From: an uncultured Acidimicrobiales bacterium | GTDB taxonomy: Bacteria; Actinomycetota; Acidimicrobiia; Acidimicrobiales; AC-14 | Reading direction: 5' to 3' | Assembly (NCBI GenBank): GCA_902805665.1 | Contig: CADCTB010000143.1 | Span: 1 to 55,675 of the forward strand | DNA length: 55,675 bases | In this document: in pieces, positions 46,899 through 54,646 of the stretch | How the letters are laid out: every line of letters starts with the position of its first letter | Numbering within the stretch: position 1 is the first letter of the stretch | Notes under the pieces: generated by a model | Databases searched by the model: none | Told to the model about the DNA's origin: nothing | The model's input: only the letters and a program-made list of their open reading frames with translations | Made by a program: the position numbers and the translations under genes

Positions 46899-46935
46899 TC
46901 AGTTAGCGCACGGCGGATCGGGGGACACTCCTTCT

Positions 46936-47199
46936 ATGGAACTGATCTACTTCATCATCGGTCTGATCATCACGGGCGCCATCTTCGGGGCCCTCGGGCG
47001 CCTCGCCGTTCCCGGCCCCAACCCCATGAGCATCGGGATGACCATCCTGGTCGGAATCGGCGGGGCATTCCTCGGCGGACTGGTCGCCGTCCTGTTGGGG
47101 GCGAGCGGGATCATCGTGTTCATCCTCCAGGCGCTGGGCGCGGCGTTGATCGTGTACCTCATGCAGCGCCGCGGTGGTGTGCGGCCCCGCACCTACTGA
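46936..47199 (+). CDS. GlsB/YeaQ/YmgE-family small membrane protein
   Basis: 87 aa, ATG 46936. Three short Gly-rich helices ('IYFIIGLIITGAIFGALGRL', 'IGMTILVGIGGAFLGGLVAVLLG', 'IIVFILQALGAALIVYLM') with the family pattern 'GA..G.L.R...PGP.PM....T...GI.G...GG'. The family is linked to general stress and often called transglycosylase-associated, without a proven enzyme role. It overlaps the convergent gene by 7 nt. Confidence 0.92.
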   Translation: MELIYFIIGLIITGAIFGALGRLAVPGPNPMSIGMTILVGIGGAFLGGLVAVLLGASGIIVFILQALGAALIVYLMQRRGGVRPRTY

Positions 47200-47651
47200 G
47201 CCCTGCTGGGCCAGACGTAGGGGAGGTCCGGCGGGACGTCGGTGAAGATGTCCCCGTACCAGTCGGGATCCTTGTGCAACAGCGACGAGCGGTGGCTGCG
47301 GTGGTAGGCCTCGTCTCCGAGCCAGGGCGGTAGCGCCCCCGCCTCCGCCAGCTCGGCCTGCCCGCGCACGGTGGTGATCCCAAGGGTGGCGAGCTCGGCC
47401 CGGATCTTCACGTCGCAGGTGTCCGTGTGTCCCCGTCGGCACCACTCCCGGCAGACAGCCACGCCATAGGCGGCGAGCGCCTCCTCGTATCCCTTCCACA
47501 TCTTCGCCGTGGGATGGTGGCGCCAGCCGTATCCCGGCACGGTGATGGCCCGCATGACCTGTAGGACCTCCACCCGCTGCTTGCCCAGCCTCCGCTGATC
47601 GAGCACCTCGGCCGACTTGGCGAAGTCGGGATAGGGCAGGAAGGTCTGCAT
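47193..47651 (-). CDS. MSMEG_6728-family protein
   Basis: Predicted 152 aa from ATG 47651, whose A is the last base of the upstream glycosylase stop (TGATG). Conserved string 'MQTFLPYPDFAKSAEVLDQRRLGKQRVE' followed by 'PGYGWRHHPTAKMWKGYEEALAAYGVAVCREW' and 'HRSSLLHKDPDWYGD'. The family is common in actinobacteria; pyrimidine-dimer DNA glycosylase-like relationships have been suggested. Coupling to a Nei-type glycosylase supports a DNA-repair role (inference). Confidence 0.9.
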   Translation of the reverse strand: MQTFLPYPDFAKSAEVLDQRRLGKQRVEVLQVMRAITVPGYGWRHHPTAKMWKGYEEALAAYGVAVCREWCRRGHTDTCDVKIRAELATLGITTVRGQAELAEAGALPPWLGDEAYHRSHRSSLLHKDPDWYGDIFTDVPPDLPYVWPSRAQ

Positions 47652-48436
47652 CAGCCGGGCTGGCAGCGCGGGCAGGCGTACGCGGTGCGGCCGGCCAGCT
47701 CCCAGGAGTCGACAGGCGTGCCGCAGGCCCGGCAGGTCGCCTGCTTGTAGACCATGCGCCCGTCGGCCTCGGCGACGGTGGCCCGCTCCGCGGCAGCGAG
47801 AGGAGCGCTGATGATGCGGCCGTCGTCGACGCTCTGGACCATGAGGTCGATCAGCCCGGCCCACAGCCGGTGGAACGTCTCCCTGTCGACTTCGGAGGCG
47901 GGACGGGACGGGTGGATGCCGGCCCGGAACAGGCTCTCGGCCCGCAGCACGTTTCCGACGCCCGCGACCACCGACTGGTCGAGCAGGGCGGCGCCGACGG
48001 TGCCTGCAAACGACGTGACGGCCTTCCACGCCCGCTCCTCGTCGGGGCGGCCGGCCAGGGGATCCGGCCCCAGCACCGCCACCAGCTCCTCCCAGGCGGC
48101 CTGGTCCATGAGCTCGCAGGTGCCGGGGGCGATGAGGTCCCAGGCCACGCCGGCTGTGGCCAGGCGCACCCGGACCTGAGGTCTCGGCGGCCTGTCGCCG
48201 GCCAGGCGGATCCACTTGCCCTGCATGCCGAGGTGGGTGTGCAGCCCCGGACCCGCGGCGCCGCCGAACCGGTGGTGGAGGTGCTTCCCGTAGGCCTCGA
48301 CCGATTCGAGGGGGCGGCCGTCGAGCCGGGCTGCACCTTCGGCGAACCGGCCCTGCGGTGAGGTGACGGCAGTCGCCTTGCCGACCAGCTCGGCCTGGTC
48401 CCGGGCCAGCCGGTGCAGGAGGTGTCCCTCGGGCAT
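47651..48436 (-). CDS. nei: Fpg/Nei-family DNA glycosylase (endonuclease VIII-like)
   Basis: 261 aa, ATG 48436. The catalytic N-terminus is M-P2-E3-G-H, the Pro2/Glu3 pair of the family; the H2TH region is 'LLDQSVVAGVGNVLRAESLFRAGIHP'; the C-terminal zinc finger 'CRACGTPVDSWELAGRTAYACPRC' has four Cys and includes the DNA-contacting Arg. It removes oxidised bases and nicks the strand. The 'PEGH' start is characteristic of the mycobacterial Nei1/Nei2 group rather than Fpg. Confidence 0.94.
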   Translation of the reverse strand: MPEGHLLHRLARDQAELVGKATAVTSPQGRFAEGAARLDGRPLESVEAYGKHLHHRFGGAAGPGLHTHLGMQGKWIRLAGDRPPRPQVRVRLATAGVAWDLIAPGTCELMDQAAWEELVAVLGPDPLAGRPDEERAWKAVTSFAGTVGAALLDQSVVAGVGNVLRAESLFRAGIHPSRPASEVDRETFHRLWAGLIDLMVQSVDDGRIISAPLAAAERATVAEADGRMVYKQATCRACGTPVDSWELAGRTAYACPRCQPG

Positions 48437-48523
48437 GGTTGACGTTCTCCCCATCGGCCGTGGCACCCACACGGTCCGGCCCGCATAGGGTCTGTTCCTC
48501 ATCCACCACGCTGAGGAGGCGCC
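48437..48523. promoter_or_regulatory. Divergent promoter region between nei and the OsmC gene
   Basis: 87 bp. A GAGGAGG ribosome site precedes ATG 48524 (plus strand). GGGGAGAACG lies just upstream of the nei ATG on the minus strand. Rightward, CATAGG-like sequence at 48484-48489 is a weak -10. No operator was recognised. Confidence 0.3.
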
Positions 48524-48952
48524 ATGGCCGACCGCACTGCAAGTGCCGTCTGGCAAGGGGATCTGTTCGAGGGAAGCGGCACCGTGTCGGCGGTGACCAG
48601 CGGGCTGTTCACCGAGGCCGGCGTGACCTGGGCGGCCCGCACCGAGGAGTCGGGCGGGAAGACGAGCCCGGAGGAGCTGCTCGCGGCCGCCCACTCGGCC
48701 TGCTTCTGCATGGCCCTCTCCAACGAGCTGAGCACGCGGGGCCATCCCCCGACCCGCCTCGAGGTCCAGGCCACCTGCACGTTCGAGCCCGGCAAAGGGG
48801 TCACCACCATGGCCCTCGACGTCACCGCCGAGGTCCCCGGGGTCGACGAGGCCGGCTTCCGCGAGGGCCTCGACGCGGCCATCGACTCCTGCCCGGTGTC
48901 CAACGCCCTCCGGGGCAACGTCGACATCCAGGTCGACGGCACGCTCGGCTGA
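48524..48952 (+). CDS. osmC: OsmC-family peroxiredoxin (organic hydroperoxide defence)
   Basis: 142 aa, ATG 48524. Peroxidatic Cys in 'AAHSACFCMALS' and resolving Cys in 'DSCPVSNAL', with the family 'SPEELLAAAHSAC' lead-in. Length and both Cys are standard for OsmC. It reduces organic peroxides using a dithiol partner. Its stop overlaps the presumed start of the DUF971 gene. Confidence 0.94.
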   Translation: MADRTASAVWQGDLFEGSGTVSAVTSGLFTEAGVTWAARTEESGGKTSPEELLAAAHSACFCMALSNELSTRGHPPTRLEVQATCTFEPGKGVTTMALDVTAEVPGVDEAGFREGLDAAIDSCPVSNALRGNVDIQVDGTLG

Positions 48953-49275
48953 CCCTGCACCCGGAGCCGCATCACCCCCTCACCGTCGACGTCGAGCGCG
49001 AGCGCGGCGTCACCATCACCTGGGACGACGGCCGGGTGAGCCGGTTCGGTCTGGAAGAGCTCAGGATCAACTGCCTGTGCGCCGAGTGCCGGGGCCGGCG
49101 CGAGCAGGGTCTCGAGGCGTGGCCCGGTGAGGGCGCGCCCGCCGTGCTCCGGATCGAGAACGCGCAGGAGGTCGGGAACTGGGGCCTCAACTTCGCCTGG
49201 AACGACGGCCACACCACCGGCATCTACACCTGGGAGATCCTGCGGGGGTGGGACGACGAGCGCGGGGATAGGTAG
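48949..49275 (+). CDS. DUF971 (GBBH-like N-terminal) domain protein, probable CTG start
   Basis: About 108 aa. The domain 'HPLTVDVERERGVTITWDDGRVSRFGLEELRINCLCAECRGRREQG' through 'VGNWGLNFAWNDGHTTGIYTWEILR' is complete. Cys residues in 'CLCAEC' are the zinc-binding or Fe-S-associated positions of the family. No ATG, GTG or TTG lies between the OsmC stop and the domain, so CTG 48949 (overlapping the stop as CTGA) or CTG 48955 is probably used, by coupling with osmC. DUF971 proteins are often near Mrp/Fe-S genes; a chaperone role is possible. Confidence 0.7.
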   Translation: MTLHPEPHHPLTVDVERERGVTITWDDGRVSRFGLEELRINCLCAECRGRREQGLEAWPGEGAPAVLRIENAQEVGNWGLNFAWNDGHTTGIYTWEILRGWDDERGDR

Positions 49276-49284
49276 CGTGCCCGC

Positions 49285-50130
49285 GTGAGCGACCGCAGAC
49301 CGACCGGGCACGACGTCCCCGATGAGGACGACGCAGCGTCGGCGTCGGGCACCCGGCCCCCCGGGCCGCCGCCGCCCGAACCGTCGCACGCCGAGAGGTG
49401 CCGCACGCTCGTCGCATCGGCGACCCGTGGCGCCCTCAGCACCATCGCCGTCGATCCGGCCGGCTACCCCTACGGGTCGGTGGCCACGTACGGGCTCGAC
49501 GACGCCGGCAATCCGCTGTTCTTCGTCAGCCTGATGGCCGAGCACACCCAGAACGCCATCAAGGACCCCCGGGGCAGCCTGTTGGTGACCGAACCGGTGC
49601 CCGACGGCGCCGACCCGCTGGCCAGCGGGAGAGCGACCCTGATGGGCCTCCTCACCCGGGTCGACGACGCCGACCGGCCCGCGGCCCAGGGGCGGTACCT
49701 GGCCGCCAACCCGACGGCGGAGTACTACATCGGCTTCGGCGACTTCGCGTTCTACCGCCTCGACGTGGGCAGCATCCGCTACGTGGGCGGGTACGGGCGC
49801 ATGAGCTGGGTCGACGCCGGCCAGTACGCCGCGGCGGAGCCGGATCCGCTGGCCGGATCGGCGGCGGGGATCATCGGCCACATGAACGCCGACCACGCCG
49901 AGGCCCAGGTCCTGTACTGCCGGCACCTCGCCGGTCGGCCGGACACCACCGCAGCCACGATGTCGGCGGTCGACCGGTACGGGTTCGAGATGGTGGCCGA
50001 GGGCCCGACCGGACGGGCGGCCGTCCGCCTGGGCTTCCCCGAACCGTGCTCCACGGGCGAGGAGGTGCGGCGGGCCATGGTGGCCATGGTCGCCGACGCC
50101 CGCCGGCGGGCTGCCTTTGTAGGGGATTGA
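49285..50130 (+). CDS. Pyridoxamine 5'-phosphate oxidase-like protein with DUF2470 domain (HugZ-like)
   Basis: 281 aa, GTG 49285. After a disordered Pro-rich start the split-barrel flavin/heme domain runs about 35-175 ('LVASATRGALSTIAVDPAGYPYGSVATYGLDDAGNPLFFVSLMAEHTQN', 'YYIGFGDFAFYRLDV'). The C-terminal DUF2470 domain ('IIGHMNADHAEAQVLYCRHLAG', 'VDRYGFEM') completes the layout of HugZ/HutZ-type heme oxygenases and related proteins. Heme binding or degradation is plausible, but the ligand His cannot be fixed here. Confidence 0.9.
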   Translation: MSDRRPTGHDVPDEDDAASASGTRPPGPPPPEPSHAERCRTLVASATRGALSTIAVDPAGYPYGSVATYGLDDAGNPLFFVSLMAEHTQNAIKDPRGSLLVTEPVPDGADPLASGRATLMGLLTRVDDADRPAAQGRYLAANPTAEYYIGFGDFAFYRLDVGSIRYVGGYGRMSWVDAGQYAAAEPDPLAGSAAGIIGHMNADHAEAQVLYCRHLAGRPDTTAATMSAVDRYGFEMVAEGPTGRAAVRLGFPEPCSTGEEVRRAMVAMVADARRRAAFVGD

Positions 50131-50835
50131 TCAGTCAGTTCGTCCGGAGGCCCAGGCCTCGGCGTCGGCGGCGATGTCGGGGGGCACGGTGTGGCCGCCG
50201 TCGAACTCGCGGTACTCCACGGAGTACCCGGCGTCACGCAACTGGGGCACGATGCGTCGGCTGCACCGGTCGATCGGGAGCACGTTGTCGCGGACGCCAT
50301 GGGATACGAAGATCCCGGGTCGCCCTCGCAGGTCGGCGGGGCTCATGAAGCCGGGCGAGAAGGCGACGATCCGGGAGAACAGGTCCCCGTTGCTGAGCCC
50401 CGCGGAGAGGGCGTACGACGCTCCGTCGGAGAACCCTTCGATGGAGATCCGGTCCGCATCCACCGAGTACCTGGCGAAGACGTTCTCCAGCGCCTCGTCG
50501 AGGAAGGCGATGTCGGGGCCGAAGCCGCCGCGTATGACGTCCCAGGTGGGGCCACGCGCGTCCACGCCGAGGAGCAGCATGCCCGCGGCGTCGGCCAGCG
50601 GAAGGAACGGACGCAGCCCGGCCCGGCCGTCGCCGCCGGCCCCGTGCAGCTTGACCGACAGGGGTGCGGCGACACCTGCCCGGTAGGTCGCCGGCACGTA
50701 GAGAGCGCCGTCGCGTGCGCCGCCCAGGCCGAGCGGTGCCAAGCCGGTCTTCGGCGGACGTCCCGAATCCGCGTCATCCACGGGCCCCGGTCGGGCCGAG
50801 AGCCGTCCCCCGTGGGGGCCGGACGATGCCCGCAT
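50131..50835 (-). CDS. Phospholipase/carboxylesterase or PHB-depolymerase-like serine esterase
   Basis: Predicted 234 aa from ATG 50835; ATG 50901 and GTG 50781 are alternatives. Alpha/beta hydrolase: 'APLSVKLHGAGGDG' (oxyanion region), nucleophile 'IEGFSDGASYAL' (GxSxG), acid in 'SHGVRDNVLPI', and His in 'FDGGHTVPP'. The triad is complete. The pattern matches predicted poly-hydroxyalkanoate depolymerase/esterase proteins of actinobacteria. No signal peptide, so probably cytoplasmic. Confidence 0.85.
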   Translation of the reverse strand: MRASSGPHGGRLSARPGPVDDADSGRPPKTGLAPLGLGGARDGALYVPATYRAGVAAPLSVKLHGAGGDGRAGLRPFLPLADAAGMLLLGVDARGPTWDVIRGGFGPDIAFLDEALENVFARYSVDADRISIEGFSDGASYALSAGLSNGDLFSRIVAFSPGFMSPADLRGRPGIFVSHGVRDNVLPIDRCSRRIVPQLRDAGYSVEYREFDGGHTVPPDIAADAEAWASGRTD

Positions 50836-50956
50836 CTCCAGCCGTCTACGCACCGGCAGGCCACTACCCGGAGCATCACCGCCGAAACGGGATCGCAGCA
50901 TGGAATGGCCGACCGCTGGGTAGTTCGCCGCCCGAACGCCAACGAGAGGAGCTGCG

Positions 50957-51610
50957 ATGCCGACTCCCGGAAGCCACGGCTACGACGTCCAGCGGACGCG
51001 CCTTCGGGGAAAGCTGGAGACCGAAGGCGTCAACGACAAGAACGCCGACGAGCTCGCCAACCGGATCATGCAGCGGGACAACCAGGCGACGTCGCCCGGC
51101 CTGCGCAGTGACCGCGCCGCCGGCCCCTACGGCGAGAGGTCGGGCGGTGGGGACCCGGGGAATGTCGTCGCCCTGCGCTCGCCGGCGTTCAACGACCACA
51201 CCATCATGCCGAACCGGCTGAGCCGGGAGGGCGATGACCGCTCACCCGCTCTGGACTGGGACGCGCCTCCTGAGGACACCGTCGAGCTCGCCCTGCTCTG
51301 TGAGGACCTCGACGCGCCGGAGGGCCCGTTCCTGCACTGGCTGGTGACCGGGATCTCGCCCGAAACGACGTCGATCGACGAAGGCGAGACGCCTCCCGGT
51401 GCGGTCGAATGGCCGAACGACTACGGGGATACGGGTTACGGCGGTCCGCTTCCGCCGGTCGGTGACGACGCCCACCGGTACGTGTTCCGCCTGTTCGCCC
51501 TGGACAGGCCACTCGGGCTGTCGCCTGGAGCGGACGTGGCCGAGGTACGGGCCGCGCTCGACGCCAACCACCTGGCCACCGGCACGCTGACCGGCCTCTT
51601 CATTCGCTGA
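50957..51610 (+). CDS. YbhB/YbcL-family (PEBP) protein with extra N-terminal helical segment
   Basis: 217 aa, ATG 50957 with GAGGAG upstream. Residues about 70-217 are a PEBP/Raf-kinase-inhibitor-like fold: 'SPALDWDAPPEDTVELALLCEDLDAPEGPFLHWLVTGI' and 'YGGPLPPVGDDAHRYVFRLFAL'. Residues 1-45 ('GSHGYDVQRTRLRGKLETEGVNDKNADELANRI') resemble small plasmid- or stress-related helical proteins with a 'R..L...GV.D..A..LAN' pattern and look like a fusion. Function uncertain. The 3' end overlaps the convergent cysteine desulfurase gene by 11 nt. Confidence 0.87.
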   Translation: MPTPGSHGYDVQRTRLRGKLETEGVNDKNADELANRIMQRDNQATSPGLRSDRAAGPYGERSGGGDPGNVVALRSPAFNDHTIMPNRLSREGDDRSPALDWDAPPEDTVELALLCEDLDAPEGPFLHWLVTGISPETTSIDEGETPPGAVEWPNDYGDTGYGGPLPPVGDDAHRYVFRLFALDRPLGLSPGADVAEVRAALDANHLATGTLTGLFIR

Positions 51611-52721
51611 CGGAGCGGAGCGACCGCAGCCGGCTCACCACACCGGGGAACGCGACGCGGAAGCCGTCGACGTCATCGTCGGTTGTCGACCAGCCCACGG
51701 AGACCCGCAGGGAGCGTTCGGCCTCGACACCCATGGCGGCCAGCACGGGCGACGGCTCGAGCGACTCCGACGAGCAGGCGCTGCCCGAGTGGGCGGCGAT
51801 CCCGGCCTGATCGAGGCCCAACAGCACCGCTTCGGCCTCCACCCCGGCGACGCCGAGGCAGGCGATGTGCGGCACCCGGTCCACCGGGTCGCCGTAGGTG
51901 ACGACGCCGTCGACGGCGGTGGCCGCGGCGATCAGGGCGTCGGTCCGGGCCCTGGCCCCCGCCGCCTCATGGTCGAGCGCCGAGGTCAGCGTCGCCGCTG
52001 CGGCGCCGAACCCGACGATGCCGGCCACGTTCTCCATACCGGCCCGGCGGGAGCGCTCCTGCTCCCCGCCGACCAGGAGCGGGCGCAGGCGCAGGCCGCG
52101 GCGCACGAGCAACGCCCCGACGCCCTGGGGCCCGCCCAGCTTGTGGGCGCTCACCGAGAGGAGGTCGGCGCCCAAGGCGCCGAAGTCGACCGGCAGGTGG
52201 CCGGCGGCACACGCGGCATCGACGTGGACCAGCACCCCGCGCTCACGGCACCCGGCGACCACCTCGGCCACCGGCTGAAGCGTGCCCACTTCGTGGTTGG
52301 CCCACTGGACGTGCACCAGGCCGGTCTCGCCCGGCCGGACGGCGGCCAGCACCTCGGCCGGGTCCATCCGGCCCTGCCCGTCCACGCCCACCTCGTTGAC
52401 ATCACCGAACGCGGCGGAGGCGTCGCGCACCGCCGAGTGCTCGACGGCAGGGACGACGACATGCCGTCGCTGCTCGGTGGCTCCCCAGACGGCGGCGACG
52501 ATCGCCTCGGTGGCGCCGCCGGTGAAGACCACCTCACGGGGCCGGGCTCCCAGCAGCGCAGCCACCTCTTCCCTGGCCCCTTCGATGGCGCCTCGTGACT
52601 GCCGGCCGTCGGTGTGGACCCGCCCGGGGTCGGCGGCGAAGGACAGCCACGGGAGCATGGCCTCGACCACCTCGGGCCGGGCGGGGGACGTCGACGCGTG
52701 GTCGAGGTAGTGCCGGGCCAC
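51600..52721 (-). CDS. Cysteine desulfurase (NifS/IscS-type)
   Basis: Predicted 373 aa from GTG 52721, 7 nt after the regulator stop. PLP Lys194 in 'SVSAHKLGGPQG', catalytic Cys316 in 'HSGSACSSESLEPS', and 'QWANHEVGTLQP' and 'VHVDAACAAGHLP' around the cofactor. It removes sulfur from cysteine for Fe-S clusters and thiolation; related enzymes can also handle selenocysteine. Given predicted selenoproteins in the same window, a selenium role is possible but unproven. It is in an operon with a SufR-like regulator and opposite Mrp. Confidence 0.92.
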   Translation of the reverse strand: MARHYLDHASTSPARPEVVEAMLPWLSFAADPGRVHTDGRQSRGAIEGAREEVAALLGARPREVVFTGGATEAIVAAVWGATEQRRHVVVPAVEHSAVRDASAAFGDVNEVGVDGQGRMDPAEVLAAVRPGETGLVHVQWANHEVGTLQPVAEVVAGCRERGVLVHVDAACAAGHLPVDFGALGADLLSVSAHKLGGPQGVGALLVRRGLRLRPLLVGGEQERSRRAGMENVAGIVGFGAAAATLTSALDHEAAGARARTDALIAAATAVDGVVTYGDPVDRVPHIACLGVAGVEAEAVLLGLDQAGIAAHSGSACSSESLEPSPVLAAMGVEAERSLRVSVGWSTTDDDVDGFRVAFPGVVSRLRSLRSVSE

Positions 52722-52728
52722 CGCCCGC

Positions 52729-53439
52729 TCAGACGAGCGTGACGCAGATGTCGTCGCCGCCCGGGCGGGAGGCCGACGTCTCGGGGACAGTGTCGCCGTA
52801 GAGGGTCTCCAGCATGCCCTTGACGATCCCCCGGTCGACCGCACAGATCACCGGGTGCTGCACCGCCGCCCCCCCGAAGGGGCACTGCTCGGAGATGATG
52901 GCCAGGCCTCCGTCGCGCGGCTCCGTGTGGGCCGCGAAACCATGGGCGGTGAGCGCGTCGGCCACCGCGTGCAGGGCGGCCTGCAAGGACCGGTGGCCCT
53001 CGCCGGGCGCCATGGAAGCGGCGAGCGACCGCCCGTAGTCCTCGCCCACCGACTCGGCCATGGCTTCGGCGGCCTCGATGGGCACCAGGGCCAGCATGCG
53101 CCCGAGCAGGGCGATCAGCAGGTCGTCGCGGCGGACAGGGAACTCGAGGGCCAGGGCCTTCTCGGTGACCTGGTAGCGCTTCGACGGGCGGCCGGCGCCG
53201 GGCTTGGCCGACCGGCCGATCTGGACCTCGAGGTACCCACCGGCAGCCAGCTTGTCGAGGTGGTGGCGGGCGACATTGGGGTGCAGACCGAAGCGGGAGG
53301 CGACCTCCGCGGTGGTCACGCCCTCGGTGGCGGCGTGGGCGAAGAGGTAGATGTCGCGGCGGGTGGCGTCGCCGAAAGCGGACGTGGCCGCAGCGACCCC
53401 TGCGGTGAAAGCCTCCGCCGAAAGGGGCACCTGCTCCAT
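52729..53439 (-). CDS. SufR-like Fe-S-responsive transcriptional regulator
   Basis: Predicted 236 aa from ATG 53439. N-terminal helix-turn-helix ('DIYLFAHAATEGVTTAEVASRFGLHPNVARHHLDKLAAGGYLEV'); C-terminal domain with C186-P-F-G...H195-P-x2-C199 ('EQCPFGGAAVQHPVICAVDRG') and C232, the arrangement expected for a SufR-type [2Fe-2S]/[4Fe-4S] sensor (Cys-x12-Cys). Such proteins repress suf/isc genes when clusters are sufficient. It faces the mrp gene and likely controls both its own operon and mrp through the palindrome at 53453-53466. Confidence 0.85.
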   Translation of the reverse strand: MEQVPLSAEAFTAGVAAATSAFGDATRRDIYLFAHAATEGVTTAEVASRFGLHPNVARHHLDKLAAGGYLEVQIGRSAKPGAGRPSKRYQVTEKALALEFPVRRDDLLIALLGRMLALVPIEAAEAMAESVGEDYGRSLAASMAPGEGHRSLQAALHAVADALTAHGFAAHTEPRDGGLAIISEQCPFGGAAVQHPVICAVDRGIVKGMLETLYGDTVPETSASRPGGDDICVTLV

Positions 53440-53475
53440 GCCCGGTATTCTACCTATGTCAATAGGAGAAATTGC
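53440..53475. promoter_or_regulatory. Divergent promoters and operator between the SufR-like gene and mrp
   Basis: Leftward -10 TAGAAT (53452-53447) lies 7 nt before ATG 53439 (leaderless). Rightward -10 TATTCT (53446-53451) overlaps it almost fully; its RNA would carry an AGGAG site (53464-53468) before ATG 53476. CCTAT-GTCA-ATAGG (53453-53466) is a palindromic operator candidate over the shared start region. Confidence 0.6.
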
Positions 53476-54636
53476 ATGCCCACTCAGGAAGAAGTGCTCG
53501 AGGTCCTGCGCCCGGTGCAGGATCCCGAGCTGCACCGAAGCATCGTCGAGCTCGACATGGTGCGCGAGATCCGCATCGGCGCCGACGGCCGCGTCGGCGT
53601 CACCGTCGCCCTGACCGTGGCCGGCTGCCCGCTGCGAGCCGAGATAACGGAGCGGGTCACCCGGGCGGTGGGCGCCCTCGCCGGCGTGGCCGGGGTCGAC
53701 GTCGACCTCACCGTCATGACCGACGACCAGCGGGCCGCGCTCAAGACCCGGCTGCAGGGCGGCGCCGCCGGAGGAGCGGCCGACTCCGCCGGCCACGAGG
53801 GCCACGCCCACGCGGCCAACGACCGGCCGGCCCAGGTCATCCCCTTCGCCGACCCGGCCAGCAAGACGCGGGTGCTCGGGCTGTCGTCGGGCAAGGGCGG
53901 CGTGGGCAAGTCCTCGGTGACGGTGAACCTGGCCGTGGCCCTGGCCCGCCTCGGCCACGAGGTGGCCATCCTCGACGCCGACGTCTACGGCTTCTCCATT
54001 CCCAAGATGCTCGGCCTCGACCAGCAGCCGGTGGTGATCGACGGGATGATCGTGCCGCCCGTCGCCCACGGGCTGAGCGTGATGTCCACCGGCTTCCTGG
54101 TGGCCGACGACCAGCCGGTGATCTGGCGGGGGCCCATGCTGCACAAGGCCCTCAACCAGTTCCTGACCGACGTCCACTGGGGCGAGCCCGACTATCTGCT
54201 GGTCGACATGCCTCCCGGCACGGGCGACGTCGCGCTTTCCCTCGCCCAGTTCATGCCCCGCACCGAGGTCTACGTGGTGACCACACCGCAGCCCGCGGCC
54301 CAGCGGGTGGCCCAGCGCTCCGCCCTCATGGCCCGCAAGGTCAACCTGGCCGTGCGCGGCGTGATCGAGAACATGAGCTGGTTCACCGGCGACGACGGGA
54401 AGCGCTACGAGATCTTCGGCACGGGCGGCGGCCAGATGCTGGCCGACGACCTCCAGGTCCCCCTGCTCGGTCAGGTCCCGTTGGTCACCGCGTTGCGGGA
54501 GGGGGGCGATGTCGGCGCCCCCGTGACCTTGACCGACCCCGCGGGTGAGGCGTCGCAGGCGTTCGACACTCTGGCCAAGCGGGTCGACACCCTCGGTCGC
54601 GGCCGAAGGGCCCATCCCGAGCTGACGATCCGGTAG
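53476..54636 (+). CDS. mrp: Mrp/ApbC-family Fe-S carrier ATPase with N-terminal MIP18 domain
   Basis: 386 aa, ATG 53476. Residues 1-85 are a MIP18/DUF59 domain ('VQDPELHRSIVELDMV', 'VAGCPLR' with C51). A His-rich linker ('GHEGHAHA', about 106-113) follows. The Mrp ATPase domain has deviant Walker A 'GKGGVGKSS' (139-147), 'AILDADVYGFSIPKMLG', 'LLVDMPPGTGD' and 'VTTPQPAAQRVAQRS'. The C-terminal CxxC that binds the cluster in classic Mrp is absent ('ENMSWFTGDDGKRYEIFG'). It carries or inserts Fe-S clusters. Diverges from the SufR-like gene. Confidence 0.93.
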   Translation: MPTQEEVLEVLRPVQDPELHRSIVELDMVREIRIGADGRVGVTVALTVAGCPLRAEITERVTRAVGALAGVAGVDVDLTVMTDDQRAALKTRLQGGAAGGAADSAGHEGHAHAANDRPAQVIPFADPASKTRVLGLSSGKGGVGKSSVTVNLAVALARLGHEVAILDADVYGFSIPKMLGLDQQPVVIDGMIVPPVAHGLSVMSTGFLVADDQPVIWRGPMLHKALNQFLTDVHWGEPDYLLVDMPPGTGDVALSLAQFMPRTEVYVVTTPQPAAQRVAQRSALMARKVNLAVRGVIENMSWFTGDDGKRYEIFGTGGGQMLADDLQVPLLGQVPLVTALREGGDVGAPVTLTDPAGEASQAFDTLAKRVDTLGRGRRAHPELTIR

Positions 54637-54646
54637 CGAGTCCCAA

